A DNA stretch of 64,000 nt from Sphingomonas sediminicola. Lineage in GTDB: Bacteria > Pseudomonadota > Alphaproteobacteria > Sphingomonadales > Sphingomonadaceae. The DNA lies in contig NZ_CP060782.1 in assembly GCF_014489515.1 (NCBI RefSeq), positions 2,693,026-2,757,025 of the forward strand, written 5' to 3'. Shown here one piece after another: positions 39,354-47,794 of the stretch (position 1 is its first letter; each line of letters opens with the position of its first letter). The position numbers and the translations under genes were made by a program. The notes beneath the pieces are model-generated. The model worked only from the letters and a program-made list of their open reading frames with translations, was not told the origin of the DNA and searched no databases.

Positions 39354-41053
39354 GACGCGCCGCCTTCACCGACTTGCGACAGGCGCGCGGCGACTTCCTG
39401 CGACGGACCGAGAAGCTTGGGCCGCCCGCCTTCGAGGACCAGCAGCCGCTTCGCACCCGCCAGGATCGACCGGCGATGCGCGATCATCACGACCGCCGCA
39501 CCGCGGTTCAACGCTCCGGCAAGCGATCGCAGAAGCGCGGCCTCGCCGTCGGAATCGAGAAAGGCATTGGGCTCATCGAATATCAGCAGCACCGGATTAC
39601 CATAGAGCGCCCGCGCCAGCGCCACGCGCTGGGCCTGCCCCGAAGACAGGCCATTGCCGAGTGGGCCGAGCGGCGTGTCATAGCCCTTGGGAAGCTTCAG
39701 GATCAGATCGTGGACACCGGCCGATTTTGCAGCCGCGACCGCCAACGTATCGACGTCCTCGCCATCCGAGCCGTCGGCGAAGCGGGAAATGTTCTGCTTG
39801 ATCGTGCCTTCGAACAGGCTCGGTTCCTGCGGCAGATATCCGATATGCCGGGCAAGGGCGTCCGGCTCCCAATCGGCATATTGGGCACCGTCGAGACGCA
39901 CGGTTCCAGCTTCGGCGGGAATCGCCCCCGCGAGTATCTTCGCAAGCGTCGTCTTTCCGGCGCCGCTCGGTCCGATGATTCCAAGCATCTCGCCGGGCGA
40001 AACATCGAACGAGACTCCGAAAAGGATCGGCCGACCGTCCGGGCCACGCAGTCCGACCTGGTCGATCTCCACCCGTCCGGCGGGTTCCGGAAGCCGCGTG
40101 TAGATTCGCTCCGCGGGCACACCCGCCATCACATCCGCAAGCCGCCTCAGGGCCGCGTGCGCGCTGGTCAATGTCGGCCATCCGCTGATCACCGCCTCGA
40201 CCGGCTGGAGGGCGCGGCTCAGCAGGATCGACGCAGCGACGATCGCGCCCGAAGAAATATAGCCGGCGATCGCGAGCAGTGCGCCAAGGCCAAGCGCCGC
40301 CGACTGAACGAACAGCCGAAGGAAACGGCTCGTCGCCGAATAGCGGCCGCCGGTGAACTGGGCGTCGGCAAGTCGCGTAAGCCCGAAGGCCCGCTGTTCT
40401 AGCTGCCGATGGACCATCGATCCGACCATTCCGAGCGCCCGGACCGTGTCGTTGTTGAGAGCGACGGTCTGCGCGGCGGCCTGGGACGAGGCCATGGCCT
40501 GCGTCGCAACCTGCATCGTCTCGGCGGTGGCCCGCTGGTTGCGCCAGGCGACGAAGAACAGCACGATCGACGCAATCGTCGCGAGCACGCCGATCCAGAA
40601 ATGCAGCAGGAAGGCGACCAGCAGGAAGAGCGGGAACCACGGCACGTCAAACAGTGCGCCCGCGACCGGGCTTCCGATCGCCTGGCGGATCGTGTCGAAA
40701 TCCCGCATCGCCTGAACGGCCGCGCTGGAATTGCGCGCCATCATTCGCTTCAGGATCTTCGGCGCGAGCAAGGTGTCGAGGCGCATGCTTGCCCGGACCA
40801 GCAGCCGATTCCGGATCGCGTCGAGCGCGGCGAGTGCCATGAGCCCGATCGCGAGCGCAATGGTGATGAAGAGCAAGGTCATCTTGCCGCCGGTCGCGAC
40901 GACCCGGTCATAGACCTGCAGCATGTAGATGGCGGGCGCGAGGAACAGTAGGTTGATGAACAGGCTGAAAATTGCGCCTGCGACGAAATGAGGGCGGCAG
41001 GCCTCCGCGGCCTCCGCCATGTCTTTCGGCAACTCGATACCCGCGATCTTCAT
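39350..41053 (-). CDS. Type I secretion ABC transporter, permease-ATPase
   Basis: From ATG 41053 the product is about 567 residues. Six membrane helices are followed by an ATPase with Walker A GPSGAGKTTLAKIL, signature LSSGQAQRVALARALYG and Walker B LLIFDEPN. There is no N-terminal C39 peptidase, so it fits the PrtD/HlyB-like group that exports C-terminally signalled proteins. It forms an operon with the HlyD gene (4-base overlap). The longer upstream frame to 41146 is unlikely. Confidence 0.9.
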   Translation of the reverse strand: MKIAGIELPKDMAEAAEACRPHFVAGAIFSLFINLLFLAPAIYMLQVYDRVVATGGKMTLLFITIALAIGLMALAALDAIRNRLLVRASMRLDTLLAPKILKRMMARNSSAAVQAMRDFDTIRQAIGSPVAGALFDVPWFPLFLLVAFLLHFWIGVLATIASIVLFFVAWRNQRATAETMQVATQAMASSQAAAQTVALNNDTVRALGMVGSMVHRQLEQRAFGLTRLADAQFTGGRYSATSRFLRLFVQSAALGLGALLAIAGYISSGAIVAASILLSRALQPVEAVISGWPTLTSAHAALRRLADVMAGVPAERIYTRLPEPAGRVEIDQVGLRGPDGRPILFGVSFDVSPGEMLGIIGPSGAGKTTLAKILAGAIPAEAGTVRLDGAQYADWEPDALARHIGYLPQEPSLFEGTIKQNISRFADGSDGEDVDTLAVAAAKSAGVHDLILKLPKGYDTPLGPLGNGLSSGQAQRVALARALYGNPVLLIFDEPNAFLDSDGEAALLRSLAGALNRGAAVVMIAHRRSILAGAKRLLVLEGGRPKLLGPSQEVAARLSQVGEGGAS

Positions 41054-41206
41054 CAGGCCGCTGAAACCCTTCCCCTCGGAATGCCAGCATAGCTTCCTTT
41101 GCACGATGGGCGAAGCATGCGCTGCCAGGCAGTCCCGGACCGGCACATGTAACGCGGTCCGTGGCTGGCGCCATCAGAAAGTTTAAGAGAATCCAGATGC
41201 TTAGGC

Positions 41207-41250
41207 TGGCGGAGCTGAGGGGAATCGAACCCCTGACCTCTGCAGTGCGA
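41207..41250 (-). other. Attachment-site scar: 3' fragment of a tRNA gene
   Basis: On the minus strand the T arm AGGGG-TTCGATT-CCCCT, acceptor half CAGCTCC, discriminator G and CCA are present. The 5' part, from about the anticodon loop (TCGCA, fitting Ala-CGC) outward, is missing. This is what integration of a tyrosine-recombinase element into a tRNA gene leaves at its distal end. Core genes lie to the left and accessory genes to the right. Confidence 0.7.
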
Positions 41251-41334
41251 TTGCGTGGCTCCCGTGAGAGAATGGCGCAAAACTGTGGTTTTCTGAAGCT
41301 GGAAATTGCCCAAATTGGGCCGAATATGGCGGTT

Positions 41335-41355
41335 TGCGATACCAGTGCGATACCA
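41335..41355. repeat. Short direct repeats near the attachment scar
   Basis: TGCGATACCA occurs twice in tandem, 11 bases apart. CAGTGCGAT occurs both here (41343) and inside the tRNA fragment (41244). These could be integrase binding sites of the element end. Confidence 0.4.
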
Positions 41356-41497
41356 ACTTCGAGCGCGCGCTCACCATCGCTGGCAGGGTGCCGCCAACGT
41401 TTGGTCGTTGAAGGCAGAAGCGCGTCCCCGTCCGGCAATCACGACTATTAGCCGCCTCGTTCATTCGCGGTTATTGGGGCCTCCGGAGACTGTTGTA

Positions 41498-42182
41498 ATG
41501 CCGACCCGGAGCGCTTTCATTCTTGCCGCAGTTGTCGCCGGATGCGCCTCCCAGCCTTCGCAGCAAGCGCTCTTTCAGGTTTGCGGACAAATCGGTCGAC
41601 CAACTTGGCCAATGCGAGGAACCCGCGCGTAACCGAGTGCGGGCAGACGGTTGCTACTGGGATACCTCGATCAATCTGGGGCCCATGCCAAGTCAGGTTT
41701 ATTGGCACATCGACCGCTTCTCTGATGTTGAAGGCGCCGAGGCCGCAAGAACGCTGCAAGGTAGCGTCACGGTCACCATTGGTAATCTAGTCTTGCTCCA
41801 GACGATCAACGACAACCCGAGCTGGAGGCCCACCACGGGCGAACATCTCGGCACCGTCGGACCTCTAACTGTATCCGGCGGGCCGGATCTGACCGCCCGG
41901 CTGATGGAAGCAACTACTTCGACTCCCGCCATGATCTCCCCTCATGCGCCTTCCGGTCCAAAGGCAATCTTCCAACTGGTGGGCTCGGCTTGCGTTGAAA
42001 CGCCGCAAGGGGCGCGTAGAATGGTCGGTGATGAATGGCTCGTGATTCCACAAGACACGCCAATGCAGCTCCAAAGTAGCGGGCAGGCAGTGAGTCGCTC
42101 GCTGATCTTGGTGATCCACCCAACGGATCAGCCATGGACAGACGGGATGTCCGCATGGGTTCCCAAGCTGCTCTGTAAGTAG
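41498..42182 (+). CDS. Putative lipoprotein with cupin-like domain (frame disturbed)
   Basis: ATG 41498 begins a lipoprotein signal MPTRSAFILAAVVAGCASQP that stays open only to 41632. The longer frame, entered before about 41590, carries FADKSVDQLGQCEEPA, then a beta-rich domain with GSACVETPQGARRMVGDEWL and RSLILVIHPTDQP that looks cupin-like, ending at 42182. The two frames differ by one base in the opposite sense to the other breaks here (an insertion, or two deletions), so the join is less certain. Function unknown. Confidence 0.5.
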
Positions 42183-42199
42183 AATGGAGTTCTCGTCTG

Positions 42200-42792
42200 A
42201 TGCGGAAGTTCGGCTTTCTGTTTTCGAACGATCGAAGACACCGGCCCGCCCGCGCCCAGACGGGGACAGAGAACGAAGGGCTGTCAGTGAACCCGCCGTT
42301 TCGGATTAGTCCAGCGCGAACAAGGGAAGAGATTGAAGCAGCAACCGAGCTCTTTGCAGGCTATGCGGCAGCCTTGCCGACTGATCTTCATTATCAGGAC
42401 TTCAGCAGCGAGCTGGCGAACCTGCCAGGAAAATATGTGCCACCCGAGGGGAGTTGCTGGTCGCTTGGGACGATCGTGATCGCCCCGTGGGATGCATTGG
42501 AATGCGGCCGCTGGATTACACCAACCGATGCGAGATGAAGCGGCTTTACGTCGTCCCCGAAGCGCGTTCGTTGGGACTTGGCAAAACGCTTACTGAAGCG
42601 ATTATCACAGTGGCGCGATCCCGCGGCTATTCAGAGCTGGTTCTGGACACGCTGCCAACGATGGAAACAGCAGCAAATCTGTACCGTCGCTTAGGGTTCC
42701 GACGAGTTAATGCCTATTACAGACCTACACCGGCAGGCACGTTATTCATGGCGTTAGACCTGACGCTGCCTGCTCGCATCGAGCAGGGCTAA
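42200..42792 (+). CDS. GNAT family N-acetyltransferase (one frameshift)
   Basis: The corrected product is up to 197 residues, with possible starts at 42200 or GTG 42287. It has the GNAT acetyl-CoA loop as RSLGLGKTLTEAII after the strand MKRLYVVPEA, and the closing ANLYRRLGFRRVNAYY. The frame breaks at GGGG 42448-42451; one G gives PPEGELLVAWDDRDRPVG. The acceptor substrate is unknown. It lies 17 bases behind the lipoprotein gene. Confidence 0.8.
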
Positions 42793-42844
42793 AGGTACCG
42801 TTCGACTCTTGGAAGCGTGCTCATTTCCGCATCTTAAGCATCGA

Positions 42845-42874
42845 AGGTCTGCTTTCCACCCAATCCGGACGTCA
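42845..42874. repeat. Palindromic intergenic repeat, diverged
   Basis: Core GGTCTGCTTTCCACCCAA followed by TCCGGACGTCAG; pairing is partial. It lies between the GNAT and DUF1993 genes. Confidence 0.6.
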
Positions 42875-42922
42875 GCTGCCGTAAGTTTTGCCCGAGCTGA
42901 AACTCCCTGCCAAAGGTCTGCG

Positions 42923-43434
42923 ATGTCTTACGCCCATTCAGCTCGGATAGTCTTCGCCAACATGCTCGGCACTCTGGATCACCTAGTCGGCAAGGCCGAA
43001 GAAGCGGGGATGGCGCATGATGTGCTCGCGCAGAAACTTACCGAGGACATGTTTCCCCTGGAGTTGCAGTTTCGCGTCGCACTCAATCAGGTGCTGTTGG
43101 CACTTAATCAAGTCGCTGGAAAAACAGTTCCGCTCGAAGAGGTCCCATACCAGTCGCTCGGGAGGTTCGCGAACGGATTGCCGCGGTTCGCTCGAAGGTC
43201 GATCAGGTCGACCCCACGGAATGGGCGGAACCAGATGCTGTCGTCGATCTGACATTGCCGAACGGCGTCCGCTTTTTGATGTCGTCGGAAGATGACATCC
43301 AAGACTGGATCATGCCGAACTTCTATTTCCACGTGACAATGGCATACGCGCTGCTGCGCAATGCGGGGTTGGGCGTGGGCAAGATGGATTTCTTACCGCA
43401 TATGGCTCGGCATAAGGTACCGAACGCCGAGTAA
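42923..43434 (+). CDS. DUF1993 family protein (one frameshift)
   Basis: The corrected product is about 170 residues from ATG 42923. ARIVFANMLGTLDHLVGKAE starts a four-helix bundle, and later come NFYFHVTMAYALLRNAG and the terminal GKMDFLPHM, the family signature. The function of this DinB-like family is not established. The frame breaks at GGG 43160-43162; one base restores SLGEVRERIAAVRSKVDQ. It is flanked on both sides by palindromic repeats. Confidence 0.8.
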
Positions 43435-43451
43435 ACGCCGGCCGCCTTCTC

Positions 43452-43479
43452 AAGTCCGTTTTCCACCATTGCAGACATG
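43452..43479. repeat. Palindromic intergenic repeat
   Basis: AAGTCCGTTTTCCACCATTG followed by CAGACATGA. It lies 17 bases after the DUF1993 stop. Confidence 0.6.
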
Positions 43480-43502
43480 AGGCGCACTGCTACCAGCATG
43501 CG

Positions 43503-43754
43503 ATGAAATACCTAGTACTGACGATGCGATTGCCTGAGTTCGATCCGCAGATCATTCCCGCGCATTACCGGTTCTTGGACGATCTGCGCGATCGGTCTCT
43601 TCTGGAGCAAGCCGGGCCGTTCACTGACAGAAGCGGAGGGGCGTACGTCCTCCACGCTGGTAGTCTCGAGGAAGCGCAAAGCTTAGCAAAACAAGATCCG
43701 CTGGCGCTACGAAACTGCTCGAAGGTTGCGGTTCATGAATGGGATGCGAGTTAA
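43503..43754 (+). CDS. YciI family protein
   Basis: This 83-residue protein has the small ferredoxin-like fold of YciI: MKYLVLTMR at strand 1, HYRFLDDLRDRSLLEQAGPF, then GGAYVLHAGSLEEAQSLAKQDP. YciI proteins carry a His/Asp pair proposed to act in catalysis, with unknown substrate. The start is preceded by a palindromic repeat and a short spacer. It is a single-gene unit. Confidence 0.85.
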   Translation: MKYLVLTMRLPEFDPQIIPAHYRFLDDLRDRSLLEQAGPFTDRSGGAYVLHAGSLEEAQSLAKQDPLALRNCSKVAVHEWDAS

Positions 43755-43755
43755 C

Positions 43756-43792
43756 AAGCGTCCGCTTTCCACCCATTGCCAACTTTGGACGT
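43756..43792. repeat. Palindromic intergenic repeat, expanded copy
   Basis: GCGTCCGCTTTCCACCCATT is intact, but the right arm is interrupted (GCCAACTTTGGACGT). It begins 2 bases after the YciI stop. Confidence 0.65.
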
Positions 43793-43820
43793 GACAGGCA
43801 CACTCTCATGAGGGGCTGCG

Positions 43821-44030
43821 ATGTTCGAACCTGGCATGAAAATGCACCGAGTGCGGCTGACTCGCGACGGCGAGGACGCTGGCACGTTTATCATGCCCGC
43901 CTTTGACGTGGATGATGCTGTTGCACGGGCCAAGGCAACAGCCGCGGAGACTAAGGACCAAGACCCGACTTACGACAATCCGTTCGAAAATCTGGAGGGA
44001 CTAGAGGCTTGGGTCGGCACGATCAGCTAA
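43821..44030 (+). CDS. Small acidic protein, unknown function
   Basis: This 69-residue soluble protein (MFEPGMKMHRVRLTRDGEDA...DDAVARAKATAAETK) is acidic and has no recognised domain. The start follows GGGGCTGCG and the stop overlaps the next repeat. It is a single-gene unit in the repeat-punctuated block. Confidence 0.5.
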   Translation: MFEPGMKMHRVRLTRDGEDAGTFIMPAFDVDDAVARAKATAAETKDQDPTYDNPFENLEGLEAWVGTIS

Positions 44031-44057
44031 TGGCAGTTTTCCACCCAAACCGGTCAG
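44028..44057. repeat. Palindromic intergenic repeat, diverged
   Basis: TAATGGCAGTTTTCCACCCA with a right side AACCGGTCAGTT. Its first bases supply the TAA stop of the preceding gene. Confidence 0.55.
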
Positions 44058-44164
44058 TTTCTCGGTTCAGCATTTCGGGGGTTTCCTCCGATTTGGAGTC
44101 TAGGTTCACCGGTCCCCAACTCCTCGCGTCTATCGCCCTCGGGCTCACCTCACAGGACCCTTTC

Positions 44165-44908
44165 ATGTTCAATACTATTGCCGGCGTTCGCGGGCTCATT
44201 CTCGCCGTCGTCTTCCTTGGATTCTTGAGTTCGCTGGTGATCGGCGCGGAGTTCGACCTGGTCGCCGCATCTGGCCCCAGCGACAACCGGACCCAGAGAC
44301 TCGAGCTCGAAGAGCTTTTGACACTGAGCGGGATCTTCTCACTATTGCTCGCGGCGCTTGCATGTTTCGGCGGTCGCTTCGCGCTGAGCGAGCGCCGCAC
44401 AAGATCGACAGTGGAGCGTGTGGCGTATCTCGACCCTCTGACCAGTCTTCCAAATCGCCGATTGTTCGATGAGAGACTGTCGGAAGCCCTAGCGGACCGT
44501 CGCGCAGGGATAGCTTGCGCTGTCTTGCTGATCGATCTCGATCACTTCAAAAAGGTCAACGATACGCTCGGGCACGCAGCTGGCGATGCGCTTCTGGGCG
44601 AAGTTGGCCGCCGGATCAGATCGGTGGCCCCTGCCATTAATGATTGTGCACGACTGGGTGGTGACGAGTTCGCTCTGATCCTCAGGGGCAACGACGCGCA
44701 CGAATTCACGGCCAGAGGTATTGCATTGCAACTTTGGGAGCAGATCGGCCGCGTCGTCGAATTTAGGGGCGAGGTGTTGAAACCCTCGGCCAGTATTGGC
44801 ATCGCCTTTGCAACCGACGGCTCCACCCGCTCAAGCGAACTGCTCGAGGCGGCTGACCAGGACATGTATCGAAATAAGCGATCAGCCCGAAGCCGGATCG
44901 CGGCTTAA
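44165..44908 (+). CDS. Membrane GGDEF diguanylate cyclase
   Basis: From ATG 44165 this is about 247 residues. Two membrane segments (VRGLILAVVFLGFLSSLVIG and the LSGIFSLLLAALACFGG region) are followed by a GGDEF domain with DPLTSLPNRRLFDERL, LLIDLDHFKKVNDTLGHAAG and intact RLGGDEFALI. A clear RxxD inhibitory site is not seen five residues upstream. It should make c-di-GMP. The upstream open frame includes the repeat and is not expected to be translated. Confidence 0.82.
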   Translation: MFNTIAGVRGLILAVVFLGFLSSLVIGAEFDLVAASGPSDNRTQRLELEELLTLSGIFSLLLAALACFGGRFALSERRTRSTVERVAYLDPLTSLPNRRLFDERLSEALADRRAGIACAVLLIDLDHFKKVNDTLGHAAGDALLGEVGRRIRSVAPAINDCARLGGDEFALILRGNDAHEFTARGIALQLWEQIGRVVEFRGEVLKPSASIGIAFATDGSTRSSELLEAADQDMYRNKRSARSRIAA

Positions 44909-44943
44909 CGCCGGCTTTCCTGCCGTTCCGGGGCACGAGCCGA

Positions 44944-44972
44944 GGGTCCGCTTTCGACCCATTGCGGACGCT
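44944..44972. repeat. Palindromic intergenic repeat
   Basis: GGGTCCGCTTTCGACCCATT followed by GCGGACGCTC; the six-base core arms GTCCGC/GCGGAC pair perfectly. It lies after the GGDEF gene. Confidence 0.7.
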
Positions 44973-44991
44973 CATCGGATTGCTGAATAAG

Positions 44992-45189
44992 ATGTCAATG
45001 AAAGCCGTCCTCCTCGTCCTCGGAATTTTCGCAGTGCTCATGGGATTGCTCTGGATCGGGCAAGGCACTGGGCTAGTGAACTGGCCCGCCTCCAGCTTCA
45101 TGATCGATCAGCGCCCCTGGGTTACACGCGGCGCTGTCCTCTCGCTGGTTGGCATTGTCCTGATCGCGGTCTTACGCCGACGCAGATAA
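44992..45189 (+). CDS. Small two-helix membrane protein, unknown function
   Basis: About 65 residues from ATG 44992 (or 44998). Two membrane helices (LLVLGIFAVLMGLLWIGQG and AVLSLVGIVLIAVL) are joined by a loop with SSFMIDQRPWVTRG and the protein ends in RRRR, so the C-terminus should face the cytoplasm. No family is known to me. Confidence 0.55.
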   Translation: MSMKAVLLVLGIFAVLMGLLWIGQGTGLVNWPASSFMIDQRPWVTRGAVLSLVGIVLIAVLRRRR

Positions 45190-45207
45190 ATTGTCTGCGA
45201 GGCAGCA

Positions 45208-45236
45208 GCGTCCGCTTTCGACCCAAAGCAGACATT
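45208..45236. repeat. Palindromic intergenic repeat, CAAAGCAG variant
   Basis: GCGTCCGCTTTCGACCCAAA followed by GCAGACATT. The variant changes both loop end and right arm. It lies after the small membrane protein gene. Confidence 0.7.
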
Positions 45237-45310
45237 CGCCGTTTTGCGCCAAGTAGTGCTAGCGTCGTTGCGCGAGCGTTTCAAAGTTCGCATCGAGGGG
45301 GAAATCTGCA

Positions 45311-45706
45311 ATGGCCAATCAACGACTCTTGTCTTGGGCTTTGATCGCATTCGGGGCGATCTTTTGCCTCGTCTATCCATTGGCGATGGTTTGGCCCAGT
45401 GGGTGGGCGTGGCACGAAGGCAGCCCCGCTACGAACGACTATTTCCTGATGATTGTGGGAATATACGCGACGCTTGGCGTGTTCCTCATGCGAGCGGCGA
45501 GAGATCCGGCCGCGAATGCGTCGCTTATCTGGTTCACGGTGTGGTCAAGCGTCGTCCACGCAGGCGTGATGGCGTACGAGGCGATGCGCACGCCGATGCA
45601 GGGTGGGCACCTTTTTGGCGATGTTCCAGCGCTTCTTCTAGTCGCGCTTGTCCTGGGCCTACTAATGTCGAGAACTGATCAGGCAGGCAGCCGGACCACA
45701 GCTTGA
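45311..45706 (+). CDS. DUF6632-like membrane protein
   Basis: This 131-residue protein has four membrane helices and the pattern PLAMVWPSGWAWHEG, MIVGIYATLGVFLMRAARDP, IWFTVWSSVVHAGVMAYEA and HLFGDVPALLLVALVLG, which fits the DUF6632 family. Function unknown. It is a single gene with repeats on both sides. Confidence 0.65.
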   Translation: MANQRLLSWALIAFGAIFCLVYPLAMVWPSGWAWHEGSPATNDYFLMIVGIYATLGVFLMRAARDPAANASLIWFTVWSSVVHAGVMAYEAMRTPMQGGHLFGDVPALLLVALVLGLLMSRTDQAGSRTTA

Positions 45707-45763
45707 ATTCGACATCAATAATGAGCGGGCGTGCAAGGGAACTTGCGCGCCCCTCGACCCGCG

Positions 45764-45790
45764 ATTCTGCTTTCGACCCAAAGCTGCCAC
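45764..45790. repeat. Palindromic intergenic repeat, diverged
   Basis: ATTCTGCTTTCGACCCAAAG followed by CTGCCACT; pairing is limited to CTGC-type ends. It is followed by tandem TAGCCACTAGCC. Confidence 0.55.
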
Positions 45791-45889
45791 TAGCCACTAG
45801 CCGCTAGATCGTCTGGGGAGTTGGGGCGCCGCGGCGCAAGCCAAGAAATTTGGGTAGACGCCGGATCGTGCGTGTGGTGATCCCGAACC

Positions 45890-46705
45890 ATGCCCGCTTC
45901 GCATGTGCCACCCAGCGCAATCGCCTCCCTTTCCGACAAAGAATTGGAAGTCCTGCACTTGCTGGCGATGGGCCATACAGGGAAGTCGATTGCCGCTCGC
46001 TTGGGTCAATCAGAAGCTTCGATAAACGAGCGTCTGCGCGACGCTCGGCGGAAAACGGGAGTCGGTAGCAGCCGTGAACTCGCCCGCATCGTGGATGACC
46101 AGAAAATCTGGGACAAAAATACTGATCTATCCCGCTCACGTACGTCGACCGACGATCCGGCGCAGCCCGACGACCGCAGTCGGACAACGTCGAAAGGATT
46201 GATCATGATCGTAGTACCAATAGCCATCGCCGCAATCGCGATGGCCGTCGCCAATTCTCCGCAAAATGAGCAACGCTCGGAGATCGCCCAGGCAAACGCG
46301 CCGGACCAGCTGCCGCTGGTCGGGAAGTGGTCGTTGGATGTCTCGCGTATACCCGCCGACGAGCGGCCACGCAGCGTTACGCTCGATTTTCGTCTCTCAG
46401 CGGATCAATGGACAGGTCAGAGCGAAATTGTAGCCGCTGACGGCTCCCGCCAGCACGCCGAAGCAACCGGGCCGGCAGATGGCACCCCCGTGCCGGTCAC
46501 CGGCAACATGACCTTCGCCGACAAAGTTTCGATGCGCCAGCCGGCGCCGAACACTCTGGTGCTGACGTTCACCAAAAACGGCGATCCTGTTTCGACCCGA
46601 GTCTACACGATCGAAGAGAATCGGAAATCGATGAAGGAAACCATCATTTGGGCAGGCAATGTCACGCCGCGGATGGTGACCACCTATTTCAAACGCATCG
46701 GATGA
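45890..46705 (+). CDS. Membrane-anchored LuxR-type HTH regulator with outer sensor domain
   Basis: This 271-residue protein has an N-terminal LuxR-type helix-turn-helix (residues about 13-65, SDKELEVLHLLAMGHTGKSI and SEASINERLRDARRK). A single membrane helix (about 102-122, GLIMIVVPIAIAAIAMAVA) follows, and then a beta-rich periplasmic domain (about 140-271) that looks lipocalin-like (LVGKWSLDVSRIPADERP). The design resembles ToxR-like one-component regulators, but with a LuxR reader. Its ligand and target genes are unknown. Two hairpins follow the stop. Confidence 0.75.
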   Translation: MPASHVPPSAIASLSDKELEVLHLLAMGHTGKSIAARLGQSEASINERLRDARRKTGVGSSRELARIVDDQKIWDKNTDLSRSRTSTDDPAQPDDRSRTTSKGLIMIVVPIAIAAIAMAVANSPQNEQRSEIAQANAPDQLPLVGKWSLDVSRIPADERPRSVTLDFRLSADQWTGQSEIVAADGSRQHAEATGPADGTPVPVTGNMTFADKVSMRQPAPNTLVLTFTKNGDPVSTRVYTIEENRKSMKETIIWAGNVTPRMVTTYFKRIG

Positions 46706-46720
46706 TACGACCAATGATTT

Positions 46721-46750
46721 AAGGGGCGGTGGCTCACGGCTCGGCCCCTT
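46721..46750 (+). terminator. Hairpin after the LuxR-type regulator
   Basis: Perfect seven-base arms AAGGGGC and GCCCCTT around a 16-base loop, 15 bases after the stop. The following ACTTTCG gives little T tract, so termination is possible but weak. Confidence 0.45.
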
Positions 46751-46768
46751 ACTTTCGTCAACGAAAGT
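46751..46768. repeat. Second perfect inverted repeat
   Basis: ACTTTCGT and ACGAAAGT pair over eight bases with a two-base loop, directly after the previous hairpin. It may be an operator or structural element. Confidence 0.45.
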
Positions 46769-46790
46769 CATCATTCCTGCCCCTGAGGTA

Positions 46791-46820
46791 GCGGCGGCTT
46801 TCGACCCATTGCGGACATTA
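46791..46820. repeat. Palindromic intergenic repeat
   Basis: GCGGCGGCTTTCGACCCATT followed by GCGGACATTA. The right arm is consensus and the left diverged. Confidence 0.7.
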
Positions 46821-46867
46821 GTCCGCAGTGTAGGATCATCGTCCTAGGTAGCGTTCAGGGGGGTGTA

Positions 46868-47740
46868 TTGCGTATTAAATGGTTGGGTGTCGCCGCGGGT
46901 CTGCTCACCTGGAGTGGATCGGCACAAGCTGCTGGTTTGGTCGGGTATTGTCACGCGGCCGTCGGGTCAGCTTATTACTTCACTGAAGTCATAGAATTGC
47001 CGGAGAACACCGAATACGTCTCCGTTCACCTTCGTTATGAAAGATTTGTCGAAGACCGCGTAGGTAAGACCCCTTGGGATTCACGGTGCGACGGATTTGA
47101 GACGAGGGAAGAGGCTGAGCGAATGCGCTCGGAATATCTTGGCAACCTAGCGCAAAGCGGGAAGTCAGTAACGTTCCTCACGAATTTCCCGCCGGATCCG
47201 GGTCAGGCAAGTTCAAGTGCCACCTCTCGGAGCCGAGGGTCGGCGCTCAAGACGACGAACAGCGCCTCAGTTCCGCATGGCCAGTTGGCCAAGCCGAAGA
47301 AGACTAATGCTCAGGCAGATTCTGAATTTGCGATTGCGCAAGCCGAATACGAGAAGCAGTTGGTCGCACAAGAGAAGCAGGTCGAGGAATACAAGCGGGC
47401 GCAAGAGGAAGTTGCACGCAAGAAGCAGGAGCAGAAGGCGGCGGCAGAGCAAGCGGCGGCGGATTATCAGCGTCAGTTGGAGGCGCATGCCCGGACGGTC
47501 CGTAACCAGCAACTCGAATACCAGAAGCAAGTGGCCAAACCTGTGGGCGTGCCGAACGCAGTGTACCGCGGCTTCTGGGCGCCTGATTGTGACGCCGCTC
47601 GCAAGAGCGCGACACTAGGCGCCGGAACCTCCACAACCACCCGCTTCAAGGAAGTGACCAGCGAAGCTGGCAGCAACGGCTGCATCGTCCAGGGCTGGTG
47701 GTGGAACGTAGCCGGGGGAGGCACCGCGACGCGGCAGTAA
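46868..47740 (+). CDS. Exported coiled-coil protein, unknown function
   Basis: This 290-residue protein starts at TTG 46868 with a signal ending in SAQAAGLV. An N-terminal domain with three Cys is followed by a Ser-rich linker, a long coiled coil (residues about 150-225: QADSEFAIAQAEYEKQLVAQ and onward), and a C-terminal domain with FWAPDCDAARKSA and NGCIVQGWWW. It resembles periplasmic scaffold or adhesion proteins, but no family is known to me. Its end is 54 bases from the OsmC stop. Confidence 0.6.
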   Translation: MRIKWLGVAAGLLTWSGSAQAAGLVGYCHAAVGSAYYFTEVIELPENTEYVSVHLRYERFVEDRVGKTPWDSRCDGFETREEAERMRSEYLGNLAQSGKSVTFLTNFPPDPGQASSSATSRSRGSALKTTNSASVPHGQLAKPKKTNAQADSEFAIAQAEYEKQLVAQEKQVEEYKRAQEEVARKKQEQKAAAEQAAADYQRQLEAHARTVRNQQLEYQKQVAKPVGVPNAVYRGFWAPDCDAARKSATLGAGTSTTTRFKEVTSEAGSNGCIVQGWWWNVAGGGTATRQ

Positions 47741-47750
47741 GTCGGCTGGG

Positions 47751-47776
47751 ATGTCTGCTTCGACCAAGAGCAGCAT
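47751..47776. repeat. Palindromic intergenic repeat, degenerate
   Basis: ATGTCTGCTTCGACCAAGAG followed by CAGCATG. It sits between the convergent coiled-coil and OsmC genes, supporting an OsmC end before it. Confidence 0.5.
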
Positions 47777-47794
47777 GATGAGTTAAGGGCTTCC

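Noticed and set aside
41201..41464. Minus-strand open frame ending in SGVRFPSAPPA
   Set aside because: This is the translated 3' end of the tRNA fragment, a common false protein.
47473..47794. C-terminal extension of OsmC over the coiled-coil gene
   Set aside because: It crosses an intergenic repeat and overlaps a convergent gene by more than 260 bases; a one-base correction gives a stop at 47795.
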